From: Cordylochernes scorpioides
Lineage: Eukaryota; Arthropoda; Arachnida; Pseudoscorpiones; Chernetidae
Assembly (NCBI GenBank): GCA_030710605.1
Contig: CP092874.1
Span: 26,310,026 to 26,374,025, forward strand
Length of the DNA stretch: 64,000 nt
Direction of reading: 5' to 3'
Positions 1 through 9,745 of this stretch are shown one piece after another. A program made the position numbers and the translations under genes. The notes under the pieces are model-generated. The model ran no database searches, was not told the origin of the DNA, and saw nothing but the letters and a program-made list of their open reading frames with translations. Each line of letters opens with the position of its first letter. Positions within the stretch are counted from its first letter, which is position 1.

Positions 1-115
1 AAAATAGTACAAATGTAATATTGTATTGGGATAAGGTGCATAAATTAAGAAAAAGGCTTCTCCTTATCGTGCAAACTGAAAGTTGCACGATAAGGAGATG
101 CCTTTTTCTTAATTT
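1..115 (+). repeat. HH-repeat terminal hairpin (solo end)
   Basis: Bases 50-112 form a near-perfect hairpin. AAAAAGGCTTCTCCTTATCG is followed about 35 bases on by its complement CGATAAGGAGATGCCTTTTT, with an 8-nt loop. The same termini bound the hammerhead element at 4.6-5.0 kb and 48.9-49.2 kb. The leader GGGATAAGGTGCATAAATTAAG also resembles those copies. This copy has lost the whole interior, including the ribozyme core. It ends at the left target-site repeat of the U6-R insertion. Confidence 0.7.
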
Positions 116-129
116 TTAAATATGTTATA

Positions 130-345
130 TAGCATCACGATTTTGAGGTGTCATCCTTGAGTATGGGGCCATGCTAATTTTCTCTGTATCGTTCCTATTG
201 TATTAGTTGTACCGCCGAACTGGTATCACAGGGACCATGCTAATCTTCTCTGTATCCTTCCTATTGTAGTAGTTGTACCGCCGAACCAGCGTAGTATCAT
301 ACTGGAATTAGGTCCTATGTGGACAGTGGTCTTTCCATTAATACA
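130..345 (-). mobile_element. U6 snRNA-derived retroposon, dimeric head, with target-site duplication
   Basis: Read on the minus strand, about 70 nt of leader is followed by two copies of a U6 5' domain and then a U6 3' domain. The 5' domain has the stem-loop TACC..TTCG..GGTA, then GATACAGAGAAGATTAGCAT with the ACAGAGA box and AGC triad. The 3' domain reads CAAGGATGACACCTCAAAAT followed by CGTGATGC. The insert lies between perfect 14-bp direct repeats TTAAATATGTTATA at 116-129 and 346-359, the mark of LINE-type retroposition. No snRNA promoter elements are evident. It is not a functional U6 gene because the 5' domain is duplicated and the sequence has diverged. Confidence 0.85.
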
Positions 346-494
346 TTAAATATGTTATAACACCTTGATAAAGGTTGGCGTTCAGCCGACTGAAATATTG
401 GTAAAATAAATGATATTTTGATCCAATATATGCCTTTTTATTTAAATATATATTTGTATAAATTCTATTGTTTATGTATATTTTATTGAAACTT

Positions 495-541
495 TTTTTG
501 TATCATTGTTGACAAGAGGTTAATAAAGTTTTCATTCAATT
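495..541 (+). repeat. LT2 LINE 3' tail
   Basis: The sequence TTGACAAGAGGTTAATAAAG followed by TTTTCATTCAATTC matches five other LT2 ends in this window (TTGACAAGATGTCAATAAAA type). These are 5'-truncated non-LTR retrotransposon 3' ends. No coding sequence remains. Confidence 0.55.
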
Positions 542-819
542 CACCAGTGGTGAACTTCTCCAGCGATTTCTCATGTAAAAGCTACCATACAGTTCTAATA
601 TTGTAATGGACTGCTATAAAATTTTGAATATCGAAGATATTTCAGTATTCCTGGATGAAGCGAACCAAATCTACGGATAGCTTCAAGAACATGATCCGCA
701 CATAGAGCATCCAGAGTGGTAAGACAACAAGATGTATCTCGCATTCCTTCATAACGCTATCATAAAAATAAGATGAAGATTGAAAGGGGAAGGAAGGTCT
801 GGTGATTTAAAATGCCGTG

Positions 820-990
820 TGAACATCCATGCCTCAGGGGGTCGAAACCCGATTTGTGTGAACCTTTTTTAAAAAAATAATAATAAATAGCAAACGCACT
901 AGTATGTGGATGTAACCAAACAGGTCTCTGGCACCTTCAGATTACAAACTATTTCTACACGTGTGTAGACACGTGGGGAACATATAGTTG
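820..990 (+). mobile_element. Diverged SINE-C copy
   Basis: A degraded B-box-like stretch (GGGTCGAAACCCGAT) is followed by a T-run, GTAACCAAACAGGTCTCTGG and CACGTGTGTAGACACGTGG. This is the order of segments seen in the better copies at 2.8 and 48.3 kb. Confidence 0.5.
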
Positions 991-1379
991 TTAACATATT
1001 ACATACATATAATAATATAATATACATATAACATATTACAGTTATTTTAAACGCAGGTACCATTGGATTGACATGTATTTAAATAAAAAAGATCGTTATA
1101 ACGCGCGCCTTGTACTTTATTTATCACAGAAGTATTCGATCACATGCTCTACTTCAGCTCTATGTAGTAAAATCATATAAAAGTTGCATAGTACATATAG
1201 ATCTGAAGAAAGACTTGTCCGAAACTTATTTTGTAAATAGAGAAGGAAAAAAGAGTGCATCTTTAATACTTTATTGAAATCTACCGTCAAAGCAAAATGA
1301 ATATTTGAATTGAAACTAATTTACACTTTTTTTTTCATAAAAAGCTACCTCCTACTGTTTTTGCTTCGATTAAAAGTAT

Positions 1380-1500
1380 ATATATTGGGAAAGCCTGGCT
1401 CATCAGGGGTGAACCCTCCTCCATTAAACGGGCACAACCGCTGGGAGAATTCACCAAGAATGAGCCAGGCCCTCCTAATAATTTTCCATCTCAATAAGGA
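1380..1500 (+). mobile_element. MITE-A fragment
   Basis: TTGGGAAAGCCTGGCTCATC and its partner GAGCCAGGCCCTCCTAAT face each other around GGTGAACCCTCC. This is the inner palindrome of MITE-A. The outer ends are lost. Confidence 0.6.
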
Positions 1501-1559
1501 TAGAGAGAAGCAAATTGCTTTATTTACACAAGAATACATCCATATTCTTATTTTCCATA

Positions 1560-1755
1560 GGATTATTTATCTGTATCATAATTTTTATCAATCTTTATCA
1601 TAATCTGTATATATTTACCATGTGTATATAATATTTCTCCATTTTTACCCCTTTGTATATTTCCCACTTTAATGGGTTTCTCCGTCTTGTAACCCCAAGG
1701 AGAATCCTCTGTAAGATCTGTGTGTCTTAATAAAGGTTTTTGTGTGTGTGTATTT
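1560..1755 (+). mobile_element. LT1 LINE 3' UTR fragment
   Basis: It runs from AATCTGTATATATTTACC through GGGTTTCTCCGTCTTGTAAC to GTCTTAATAAAGGTTTTTGT and a GT repeat. The same 3' UTR occurs on the minus strand at 39,373-39,540. A 5'-truncated LINE insertion is the simplest reading. Nothing coding remains. Confidence 0.7.
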
Positions 1756-1954
1756 ACACAAGAATAAAAATTTAAAAAAACGTTTCAATTATCATTGACA
1801 TATGACACTCTAATCCATTATATCAAATAGGAAAAGATAATCATTAAGTTTGTACCATGTATATGGGGGATAATTAAAAAAAAAAAGAACCCACACATCG
1901 AGAACTTGAAATATGATGACAACTAGTCTGAGAGATAGAATCCTGTTCAAATTC

Positions 1955-2125
1955 ACATTTATAGGTACCGCTTAGCAAGAGCAACCTAGTTCATGATAAT
2001 TGAAACAGTGAATAATATATGTGAAGGTTATTCACATATTAAACAAAATTTTAACGCGGGATTCAATCCCGGTTCATGACTGTCGGGAATGGAATCCCTT
2101 GAAGTAAGGTCATTCAGAGATAGAA
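1955..2125 (-). mobile_element. SINE-B copy
   Basis: On the minus strand the tRNA-like head ends in the B box CCGGGATTGAATCCCGC. A TGTGAATAACCTTCACATA hairpin follows, then GGTTGCTCTTGCTAAGCGGT. The first part of the A box is altered (around 2,090-2,110). Confidence 0.75.
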
Positions 2126-2199
2126 TCGAATAAGATAAAACCAACTTTTGTACATCGATATTCTTTCCTTTTCTTCTTTTATTCTGAGCGAGGATTCAA

Positions 2200-2292
2200 T
2201 TTCTTCCCTTGCTTCTTATTTCTTTTTAGATTCATTTCTAACAGGAGAATCATCTGTATAAGACGGAATGTCTTAATAAAGGCTTGTGTGTG
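2200..2292 (+). repeat. LT1 LINE 3' tail
   Basis: GGAGAATCATCTGTATAAGA then GTCTTAATAAAGGCTTGTGTGTG. It is the same tail type as at 1.7 and 23.2 kb. Only the last 90 or so bases are present. Confidence 0.6.
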
Positions 2293-2761
2293 AACAAGAT
2301 AAAACATCCTCGAATGAACAATCATCCCAATAAGAACCAATCCTTACCACAATATATAAATAAATAAATATATAAAAGGGGAGGAGGGGGGGGGGGAGTA
2401 AAAGGGAAAGAAAGCCTGTCACAATCCTATTGTACAATACCACAAGAAATGATAGATCAAACGTGAGGATGACGCAAAAAAAAAAAAATCATCACCACCC
2501 GAGTTTGAAGCAGGGGAAATAAAAGGATAGAATAACACCACCAAATGGGCCAATTTTGAGGTTGGGTAAGTAAGGTGGATAAGAAGGGTATCGGATCTAT
2601 AGGACGGCTGAGAATAACTCAGGCGGTTGGATACAGCTGATGGGTGGATGCAAGGTAAACACATCTAGAAAATTGGTTTCTACTCGTACAAAAACTATTT
2701 CCGTAAATACCCTCGCTGTGAGAGAATTCTTTTAAATTGCTAGTTTTATCTATAATCACAT

Positions 2762-3070
2762 GGGGTGGGTGGAAGGATGGTTTAAACCATTGATTTTAGA
2801 CCACTACGACCCGGGTTCGAATCCCGCATTAGACACTTTTTTTCTAATTAAAAAAAAATGCTCCAATAGCTCCCGATTCTTTCAAAATTCTAACAAACCC
2901 CACCAGCGAGTGCAAGTAACCAAACGAGGCTCTGGAACATTTGTAAGTGCAAAGTCGAACTGCTTTTCACATGTGTAGACATGTGTTGCCGTTACAGTAA
3001 AAGCAGTCACCAATTTCTACTCACCATGAATATCATGGCCTGTACCACGTGTAATAGGGATAAGCAAAAA
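2762..3070 (+). mobile_element. SINE-C copy, best preserved
   Basis: A tRNA-like head carries the B box GGGTTCGAATCCCGCATTAG. It is followed by CACTTTTTTTCTAATTAAA, then AGTGCAAGTAACCAAACGAG, the palindromic CACATGTGTAGACATGTG, and the end motif ATCATGGCCTGTACCACGTG. The anticodon region is too diverged to assign a parent tRNA. Confidence 0.7.
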
Positions 3071-3099
3071 ATATATATAATCATAAACTGTCCATTACA

Positions 3100-3175
3100 A
3101 TAGTATCGTGGGTCTGGTGTGGATTAAACCTGGTGAGAAGGTTTAACACTGATAAGTCAGGCTTTCCTAATTTAT
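3100..3175 (+). mobile_element. Possible MITE-A inner fragment
   Basis: GGTGAGAAGGTTTAACACTGATAAGTCAGGCTT-type order (3,138-3,170) resembles the GGTTCACCACTGATAAGCCAAG block of MITE-A in reduced form. Similarity is weak. Confidence 0.3.
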
Positions 3176-3792
3176 TTTTTCTCCTGTTTCAGCGAAGGTA
3201 GTAGGAAATTTTGAGTAATATAATCGCCTGGAGCCAATTCATAAAAAAGCGCGAAATCATAAGGCGAAATGTTTCTTTCATTGAAAGAGTAGTAGGAAAT
3301 TGATATTTTTTTAATCTTACGTAAAGATTCTTACAATAAAGAAACACGTTGTCACTTATCCGAGTTGAAAAAAAAAAAAAAGTAAGAAGTCACATGATAA
3401 TCTTTGGAAGTAAGAGAGTTTGATCTTTTTGCTCGCGAAAGATCTTGCAACAACTTCAAAATTAAACAAAAGAAATTATTCATCAAATATATCTATTATT
3501 TTCTCTCTTTGTTAAAAACAACAAAACAAAACAAAAAACGTAATTGCTAAACTATGTATTTGTATTTATTTCATTGGTTGGTTTGTAAATTTAAGTATTT
3601 TTTATTTATTTATTTATTTTTATTTATTTAACAGTTGGGAGAGACACGCCATATCCACAATTTGGATAATTGCGTGTATATCTTAAATTATATACAATTA
3701 ATATAATTGAACATTGGGAATCATGAAAATTAAACGTTCGATGTCAAATTTTGCATATAGTAATCAGAAATAGCAGCTTGAAATATGTACAG

Positions 3793-4060
3793 TCAACACT
3801 TTCGCCTTGAAATATACATCCTGCAGAATCTATTAAACTTAATGTATTGGTCTTTATTGCAAGCAACTTGTTTTGTATCAGTCAGGTAAAGTTGGTTTTC
3901 TTCCCTTAGATCAGAAGTTAATGGACAGTTTATCAGAAGGTGTTCAGGGGTTTGTTGTTCGTTTCCACAAGTGCAAGCAGGTGAACCAATTTTGCCAATT
4001 CTAAACAAATATGTGTTGAAGTCACCATGTCCAGTAAAAAATTGAACGTTATAGAAGTTG
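3793..4060 (-). pseudogene. Non-LTR retrotransposon ORF2 C-terminus
   Basis: The minus-strand reading contains FFTGHGDFNTYLFRIG followed by a zinc-knuckle-like block, ACTCGNEQQTPEHLLINCP, and stops at 3,793. TGHG-x-F-x-x-YL and C-x-C-G....T-x-x-HLL-x-x-C are typical of the post-RNase H tail in I, R1 and Jockey-type LINEs. About 90 codons survive. Upstream reverse transcriptase is absent, so this is a 5'-truncated dead copy. The exact clade cannot be fixed from this tail. Confidence 0.75.
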
Positions 4061-4621
4061 GGTTGAAAATAATTAGGAATTCTTGAAGTATGCTTTTAAT
4101 GTCCTTTTCTTCTTTAAACTTCTACTCAAACCGTATTCGATTGTTTATGTAAAATAGTTCTCTGAATTTAGTGCTGTTTCTTGACGTAAAGTATCCCTTG
4201 TGGGAATATCGCGTCTGATTTAATGATATTAATAATAATAATAAAAAATAAACTTTTTACACCCATAATCCAATAATTCTTGGGGAACTCTTACGCGCAT
4301 ATTTACCCAGTAGTTTCCCACGAGACCCCCGTTCTGGTAGATGGTGTAGACGTACTTATCACATCCATTTAGCGACATTCACGCGACAAGTGCAGCAATA
4401 AATGGCTTTCAAGAGCCTTCTGAACAGTTGCCAGACTCCCCTAGCCCCGTTCCCACTAAGGCTGTTGACAAACATTTAGATACGTTTTAAAACGAAGGCC
4501 AATTTAAAATGGACCACATGACAGTGAGAGCTTAGTTTTTTTATATATCGTTTTCAACTTGGTCGAAGGTCCTGAGGGCCAACTCAAGTACAGGAGAGAC
4601 TTCTCTCTAAAAAAAACTCTT

Positions 4622-5000
4622 TATAAAATGTGAAAAAGTAGTACAAATGTGATATTATACTGGGATAAGGTGCACAATATCACATTTGTACTTTTTTTTT
4701 CACATTGTGTCGCGGTCTCACGCAATTCTGACCTTAACATAACAGTTTCATGATTTTTCAGGATGCCTGAATGACCAGTTTTTTGGTCGTTGAGGTACAG
4801 CTTGCACCACGCTGATGAGGGCCAACAGCCCGAAACGCGCCCGTGGTTAGCTTTACTTGATTAATCAAGAATGGGTATTGTGGCAAATTCTGGAATGATT
4901 AAAAATCAACGAGAATAGTTGGTATTTATTCCGATAGATGGCGCAAGCCATTAGCAACTTTCATTTGCACGATAAGGAGATGCCTTTTTCATTCTTTATA
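4622..5000 (+). mobile_element. HH-repeat element (Penelope-like?) with hammerhead core
   Basis: The left part is an inverted repeat around GTACAAATGTGATATT (4,643-4,705). Then come a shared segment TTTTTTGGTCGTTGAGGTAC, the hammerhead at 4,806, an arm TTACTTGATTAATCAAGAAT, GATGGCGCAAGCCAT, and the terminal CACGATAAGGAGATGCCTTTTT type end. The copy at 48.9 kb has the same right side. No reverse transcriptase or GIY-YIG ORF is present. Assignment to Penelope-like elements rests on hammerheads being known in their terminal repeats. Confidence 0.6.
4806..4847 (+). ncRNA. Hammerhead ribozyme motif, copy 1
   Basis: Stem I is ACCACG (4806-4811) paired with CGTGGT (4842-4847), six perfect pairs. 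The core is CTGATGA (4812-4818). Stem II is GGGC/GCCC around CAACA, followed by GAAA (4832-4835). Stem III is the minimal ACGCGC, where other copies have ACGCGT or ATGCGT. The expected U16.1-H17 is CC here, so this copy is probably impaired at the cleavage site although the fold is intact. Confidence 0.75.
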
Positions 5001-5254
5001 AAATGTCCAGCTATCTCTCACAGCGCCATCTATTGAGTCCTAAGACACAAGCTAAAAATTATTCAGGTTTAACCATGGCTGTAATGGATCTCCCTAGATT
5101 ATTCTATATAATTCTATTCTCCTTTGCCATATATTCTCTTTAACAACAATTTTTTCTTCGTATCTAATCTTATATTCCCATAGTTTCCAGTGTTTTCCGC
5201 CTTTTTTTTTCCTGGAACTACTTTCTAGTCACCCCTATGCTAAAAGATACAATT

Positions 5255-5571
5255 CCTTCTTCTTTCTTATCTCCACACTGGGTGAAGTAGAATGCGTCTG
5301 TCTTTGTCATTAAGACTGGGAGCACTACTCAGTGGCAGGCCGACTTAGCTCCAAAATAAATGACCGCCTCTGACATGAGGAACAGACGCCATGTGCAGCC
5401 GCTCCTAACATGGAGTACAAAACGCTGCTCATCCTGTATCCCTGGATTAAGAGCCCTAACAGGGTACTATCAGCCGGGCCAAGCCGAGCCCAGGTTTTTT
5501 ACCGAGCTTGTTACTGCTCCCCCTCCTTTTTCATCCAGGCTTGGGATCGGCAAAGGCGGAGTTCCTTAAGT
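5255..5571 (+). mobile_element. LINE-like repeat fragment (RTE-like 3' region)
   Basis: A segment of about 310 bp runs from CTTTCTTATCTCCACACTGG to GCTTGGGATCGGCAAAGGCG and GAGTTCC. A second copy lies inverted at 56,455-56,765. The end TTTTTCATCCAGGCTTGGGA with GGCAAAGGCGGAGTT resembles RTE-type LINE 3' regions as I recall them. The ORF read across it is not supported as a gene. Confidence 0.5.
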
Positions 5572-6017
5572 CCATGAGTGTATTTAGAGAAAACATGTAT
5601 ATAAAATAGTTTGAAGATTTACACGCAAATATTTACGCAGCGTGTGTTTTGTAATAAATAAATCTAATGTGCATATACTTTTGTCATTTTTTAAATAAAA
5701 TATTTTTTTGTTGTTGTTGTTTCGAGCACACCGCGAAAGGACAAAAAAAAAAAACAAGCCTTTTTCGAAAACAATATTTGAACGCAACATATATCAGTAA
5801 AAAAATGTTAAATGAATATAATTACTAAGTAATTAAGCAGCAAAATACAGACTACATAATCAAAACAAGCAGCACAATACTTTTTTTTTTTTTTGCATTC
5901 TGATAGATTCAATTGACGAAATCGCTGAAAAGATTCATAACTGATGAAGTAGCTTTTCTAATAAATCTTCTTTTTGGTGGTCATAGAAATGACTTTTAAA
6001 TAGAACAAGATAGATAG
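5572..6017. other. Unannotated AT-rich stretch
   Basis: AT-rich sequence with homopolymer runs (T13 near 5,881) and no recognisable coding, RNA or repeat signature. Confidence 0.5.
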
Positions 6018-6212
6018 TTTTGTACAAATAAATTTACTGGCAATGTGTTTCTTTTAAATAATATCATCAAATATTATCTCTACAGACCTTACTGCAATGA
6101 TATATGTTATTGAATGAGAGGGCTTGGCTCATCAGTAGTGAACCCTCTCAGCGGTTTCGCCGAGATATTATTTAAAATAAACACATTGCCAGTAAATTTA
6201 TTTGTACAAAAT
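6018..6212. mobile_element. MITE-A variant with 47-bp inverted arms
   Basis: TGTACAAATAAATTTACTGG at 6,020 reappears as its complement ending at 6,210. The arms run about 47 bp with one or two differences. Between them lies the MITE-A block CTTACTGCAATGAT..GGCTTGGCTCATCAGTAGTG..AACCCTCTCAGCGGTTTCG. Confidence 0.65.
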
Positions 6213-6811
6213 TTTAAGGATAGATGGCAATTAACTTTATAAATATATAGTTTTAGCGTTTAAAAATGGTGATAAATTTGCATTTCACGGATAATAGGAG
6301 CAACGCTGCAATAACTACAGCATCTCGCGCAAAGTCTTTAGTTATCTTTGATTTCCATTATCAATACACATTCCCAAAAATTGTGCTCACTTTTTTAAAA
6401 CATAAAAAATTTCAAATACAAGTGTACTTAAGCCTACAAAAAAAAAATATTAAATGCATAATCGTCCTATATGTAAATAAAGTATGCAACTTGGCGTTCC
6501 AAAAGAACGTCAGAAATACTGAGAGAAAGTGGAAGAGTAGGTGAGTAAGGCAAAGGATGTGCGGTGTCCCACATTCTTGAGAGTTATTCAAGATCAGATG
6601 GCTGTAAGATGATCTACATTTCAAGATGGCGGTGAAGGCTGTGGCTTCCTTTTGTTTCACAACACTTTCCATTAAATCCTGGTGCCAACCAATCCTGGCT
6701 CCGGAGGACTATGGATAGAGATGAAAACTACCTATTTCTTCATATAGTCGTGATGTACTGAGAGCAGCTTCAACACCCTCTACCTCATCATGAATATTAC
6801 TGTTTTATTAA

Positions 6812-7160
6812 CACAAAGCAATAACGCGCCATCTATACATATAAAATGAAAGGATTTAAAATCGCGAATGTTTATTTTATACACAATTCTACTGTCCTAT
6901 AAGCTTATGTCCATAGTTTTCTTGAAAACCATTTCTGAGATTCCACTCTTCAGTGCTGCGTATATAAGCAGAATCGTCCAATACAGTATTAGAACTCTGA
7001 GAAGCGGTCTGGTAGATTAAATTGGCGAAACCACTGGGAGGGTTCACCACTGATAAGCCAAGCCCTCCCAATATATTTTTTCATCGCAGTAAGGACAGTA
7101 GAAGTTTGTATTGTGTATAAAAGAAACATTCGCGCTTTTAAATCCTTTCATTTTATTACT
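6812..7160. mobile_element. MITE-A copy, near complete
   Basis: Inverted ends AAAATGAAAGGATTTAAAAT and GCGCGAATGTTTC-type sequence extend about 55 bp. The interior has TCTACTGTCCTATAAGCTTA, CCAATACAGTATTAGAACTC, GAAGCGGTCTGGTAGATTAA and GGGAGGGTTCACCACTGATA. An outer AAAGCAATAACGCGCCATCT flank recurs beside other copies. No transposase is encoded, so it is a non-autonomous DNA element. Confidence 0.75.
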
Positions 7161-7599
7161 GTTTTATACTTACACGTATAGACAGGTACTTTTAATACCA
7201 GCGATCTTCCATCCACCATTATTAACATAGCCTTACATTATATTTACTATCCCTGGATCATATATACAAAAGAAATATTGCATTCATGAACTCCACGAAG
7301 TTTTGGGCGTGGCATATTACTAGAGAGAGAAGGGAGGAGGAGTCGATAGAGAGCTGAAGAAGGTGAAAAACTAAGCAGAAAACTTTGGGGGTCTCGATTT
7401 TGGAAGATTTGAAAAAAAAAATCACTTTTCCTCAAAATTCTGCTCTTCGTTTAATTCTTCAGTAGGTCAAGAAATCTTTGTATAACCAGGATACATCGTG
7501 CCATATACATGAGGCATTGTGAAACTGAAGCCAAATACCATAATGCGTAAGTTGCACAGATAGAAAGTATGCAAATCTCTAAGCAAAGACAATAGTCGG
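7161..7599. other. Unannotated stretch
   Basis: No supported feature. The purine-rich patch at 7,320-7,440 gives only a spurious minus-strand ORF. Confidence 0.4.
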
Positions 7600-7770
7600 T
7601 GAATGAGAGGGTAACACGCTCGATTCCCGACAGTCATGAACCGGGATTGAATCCCGCGTTAAAATTTGTTTAATATGTGAATAACCTTCACATATATATT
7701 ATTCACACTGTTTCAATTATCATGAACTAGGTTGCTCTTGCTGAGCGGTACCTATCAATGTGATTTTGAA
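7600..7770 (+). mobile_element. SINE-B copy
   Basis: It runs from GAGAGGGTAACACGCTCGAT, CCGACAGTCATGAACCGGGA and TTGAATCCCGCG through GTGAATAACCTTCACATA to GCTCTTGCTGAGCGGTACCT and GTGATTTTGAAC. The plus-strand order confirms that the tRNA-like head is 5' and the GCTCTTG..AGCGGT block is 3'. Confidence 0.75.
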
Positions 7771-8960
7771 CTAAGCAAAGATACAACATGAAAGACAAAC
7801 TGGTAAAGAGAAGATTTCGAAAAAAAAAAAAGAGTTAAAATAAGAATAAGGAAGGATCTCACGTATTTACCCAAAGTGAACGAAAAAGAAGGAGATGGGT
7901 AACGGAAAACTCCGTGCTACGTTAAAGAGTTGCAAGAGATAGGAGGGCCTTATCAATTATAAGAAAAGCTTGGTGAGTCAGATCTACATTCCTTAGATAG
8001 CGAAGGCTTAGGTTACCCATGTTATTTCCTACCTGTTACCACATCGATATGTTGGGGGATATCAGTACAGTTTCATATAGACAACACGTCCATCTATAAG
8101 ATAGTATGGATAGGATGAAAGGAAATATAGAAATACAAATGCGCTATAACGATAGCATTCGTGCTAATCGAGATCTCGGAGAAGTATTTATAAGGATATA
8201 AGGATTTATTATTATAAGGATATTATCGCAATATAGAGCAATGGCAATCAAATTTTTTTTCTCTACATAGAGAGGCAAAGTTTGAGGATAAATGCATCCG
8301 TTAAAGAAATAAAATAAGAAAGTTAAAGCTAGGACGCCGTGTCGACAAATAGGAAGGATGCGGATGGATGAGTCCGTAAAGTGAGCAAGCAAGGGCAATA
8401 CGCAAGCAAGAATTCTTAGAAATAGAATGTTCGCAATTCCTGAAGCCAAAGAGACGAACTAAGAGCTACATAAAGGCTAGGTTTTGTTGTCTAACGATTT
8501 CTTCAAGATATTTTTAGCGTGTCATGCTTATCTATACTTCCAGTTTTGGAGATTGCAGAGTTTTAGATAATGAGAGAGGTTGAATCATCAAGCATCCATA
8601 GTTAATCTACATGTGACAAGGCTCTGAGATAACAAGAAGCTTCACAAAAGCCTCAAGATAGCTGGCGCACAATTCAGGAAAAGGATCCGGGTGAATTCAT
8701 TCTAACAACAAGACCTTGTCGGGGACAAATTGTACATTAATGTATTTGTATCATTAATGTAAAACATATCTTTTATGAAGAAGCACAATAACTTTGATGT
8801 CAGAATGCAGCAATGTACAGCACAATATGGAAAATAAGAAATAATTCGGGTGAAGCCCTAACAACTCATCGTTTGAAGCAAAATCTCACCGGAGGGAGGA
8901 ACAACGTGGAAGAACCGCTACAACACCAATAGCCCCAATACACCATAAAGGTAATCCATA
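7771..8960. other. Long stretch without recognisable features
   Basis: Mixed AT-rich sequence with purine bias. I found no repeat family of this window and no protein signature. The 101-codon minus ORF at 8,144-8,449 has no recognisable domain. Confidence 0.4.
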
Positions 8961-8968
8961 TCTCGGGG

Positions 8969-9745
8969 GCGACAAGAATACAAGCCGGTGGTTGTGCCAA
9001 AGCATCAACAACGGCAATAATGACTCCTTGCACCAAGACCTTGTCAGAGAGAGAGAGGAAGAAAGTATAAAAAGCTAAGAAGCTCTACAATACTTAGAGC
9101 AACCGCAATATAAATGCTGAAGAGTCGACAAGAAGACAAGCCGGTTGTTGTGCCAAAGCATTAACAACGGCAATAATGACTTCTTGCACCAAGTCCTTGT
9201 CAGAGAGAGGAAGAAAGTATAAAAAGCCAAGAAGCTCTACAATACTTAAAGAAGACACAATACCAATGCTGAAGAGTCGACAAGAAGACAAGCCGGTTGT
9301 TGTGCCAAACAACGACAATAATGACTTCTTGCACCAAGACCTTGTCAGAGAGAGAGAGGAAGAAAGTATAAAAAGCCAAGAAGCTCTACAATACTTAGAG
9401 CAACCGCAATATAAATGCTGAAGAGTCGACAAGAATACAAGCCGGTGGTTGTGCCAAAGCATTAACAACGGCAATAATGACTTCTTGCACCAAGTCCTTG
9501 TCAGAGAGAGGAAGAAAGTATAAAAAGCCAAGAAGCTCTACAATACTTAAAGAAGACACAATACCAATGCTGAAGAGTCGACAAGAAGACAAGCCGGTTG
9601 TTGTGCCAAACAACGACAATAATGACTTCTTGCACCAAGACCTTGTCAGAGAGAGAGAGGAAGAAAGTATAAAAAGCCAAGAAGCTCTACAATACTTAGA
9701 GCAACCGCAATATAAATGCTGAATAGTCGACAAGAAGACAAGCCG
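8969..9745. repeat. Tandem satellite, about 150-bp unit in 301-bp higher-order repeat
   Basis: The landmark CGACAAGAAGACAAGCCGG or its GAATACAAG variant recurs at about 8,969, 9,127, 9,278, 9,428, 9,579 and 9,728. Alternate units differ (with or without AGCATTAACAACGG; AGAGCAACCG versus AAGAAGACAC), giving a 301-bp dimer repeated twice. Readings starting at 9,176 and 9,477 are identical over 81 codons, so the last duplication is recent. ORFs here are by-products of the repeat. Confidence 0.85.

Noticed and set aside
1180-1240. Possible hammerhead (CTGAAGA ... CCGAAAC near 1,203-1,226)
   Set aside because: CTGAAGA and GAAAC are present, but stem II does not close next to the core and stems I and III do not pair.
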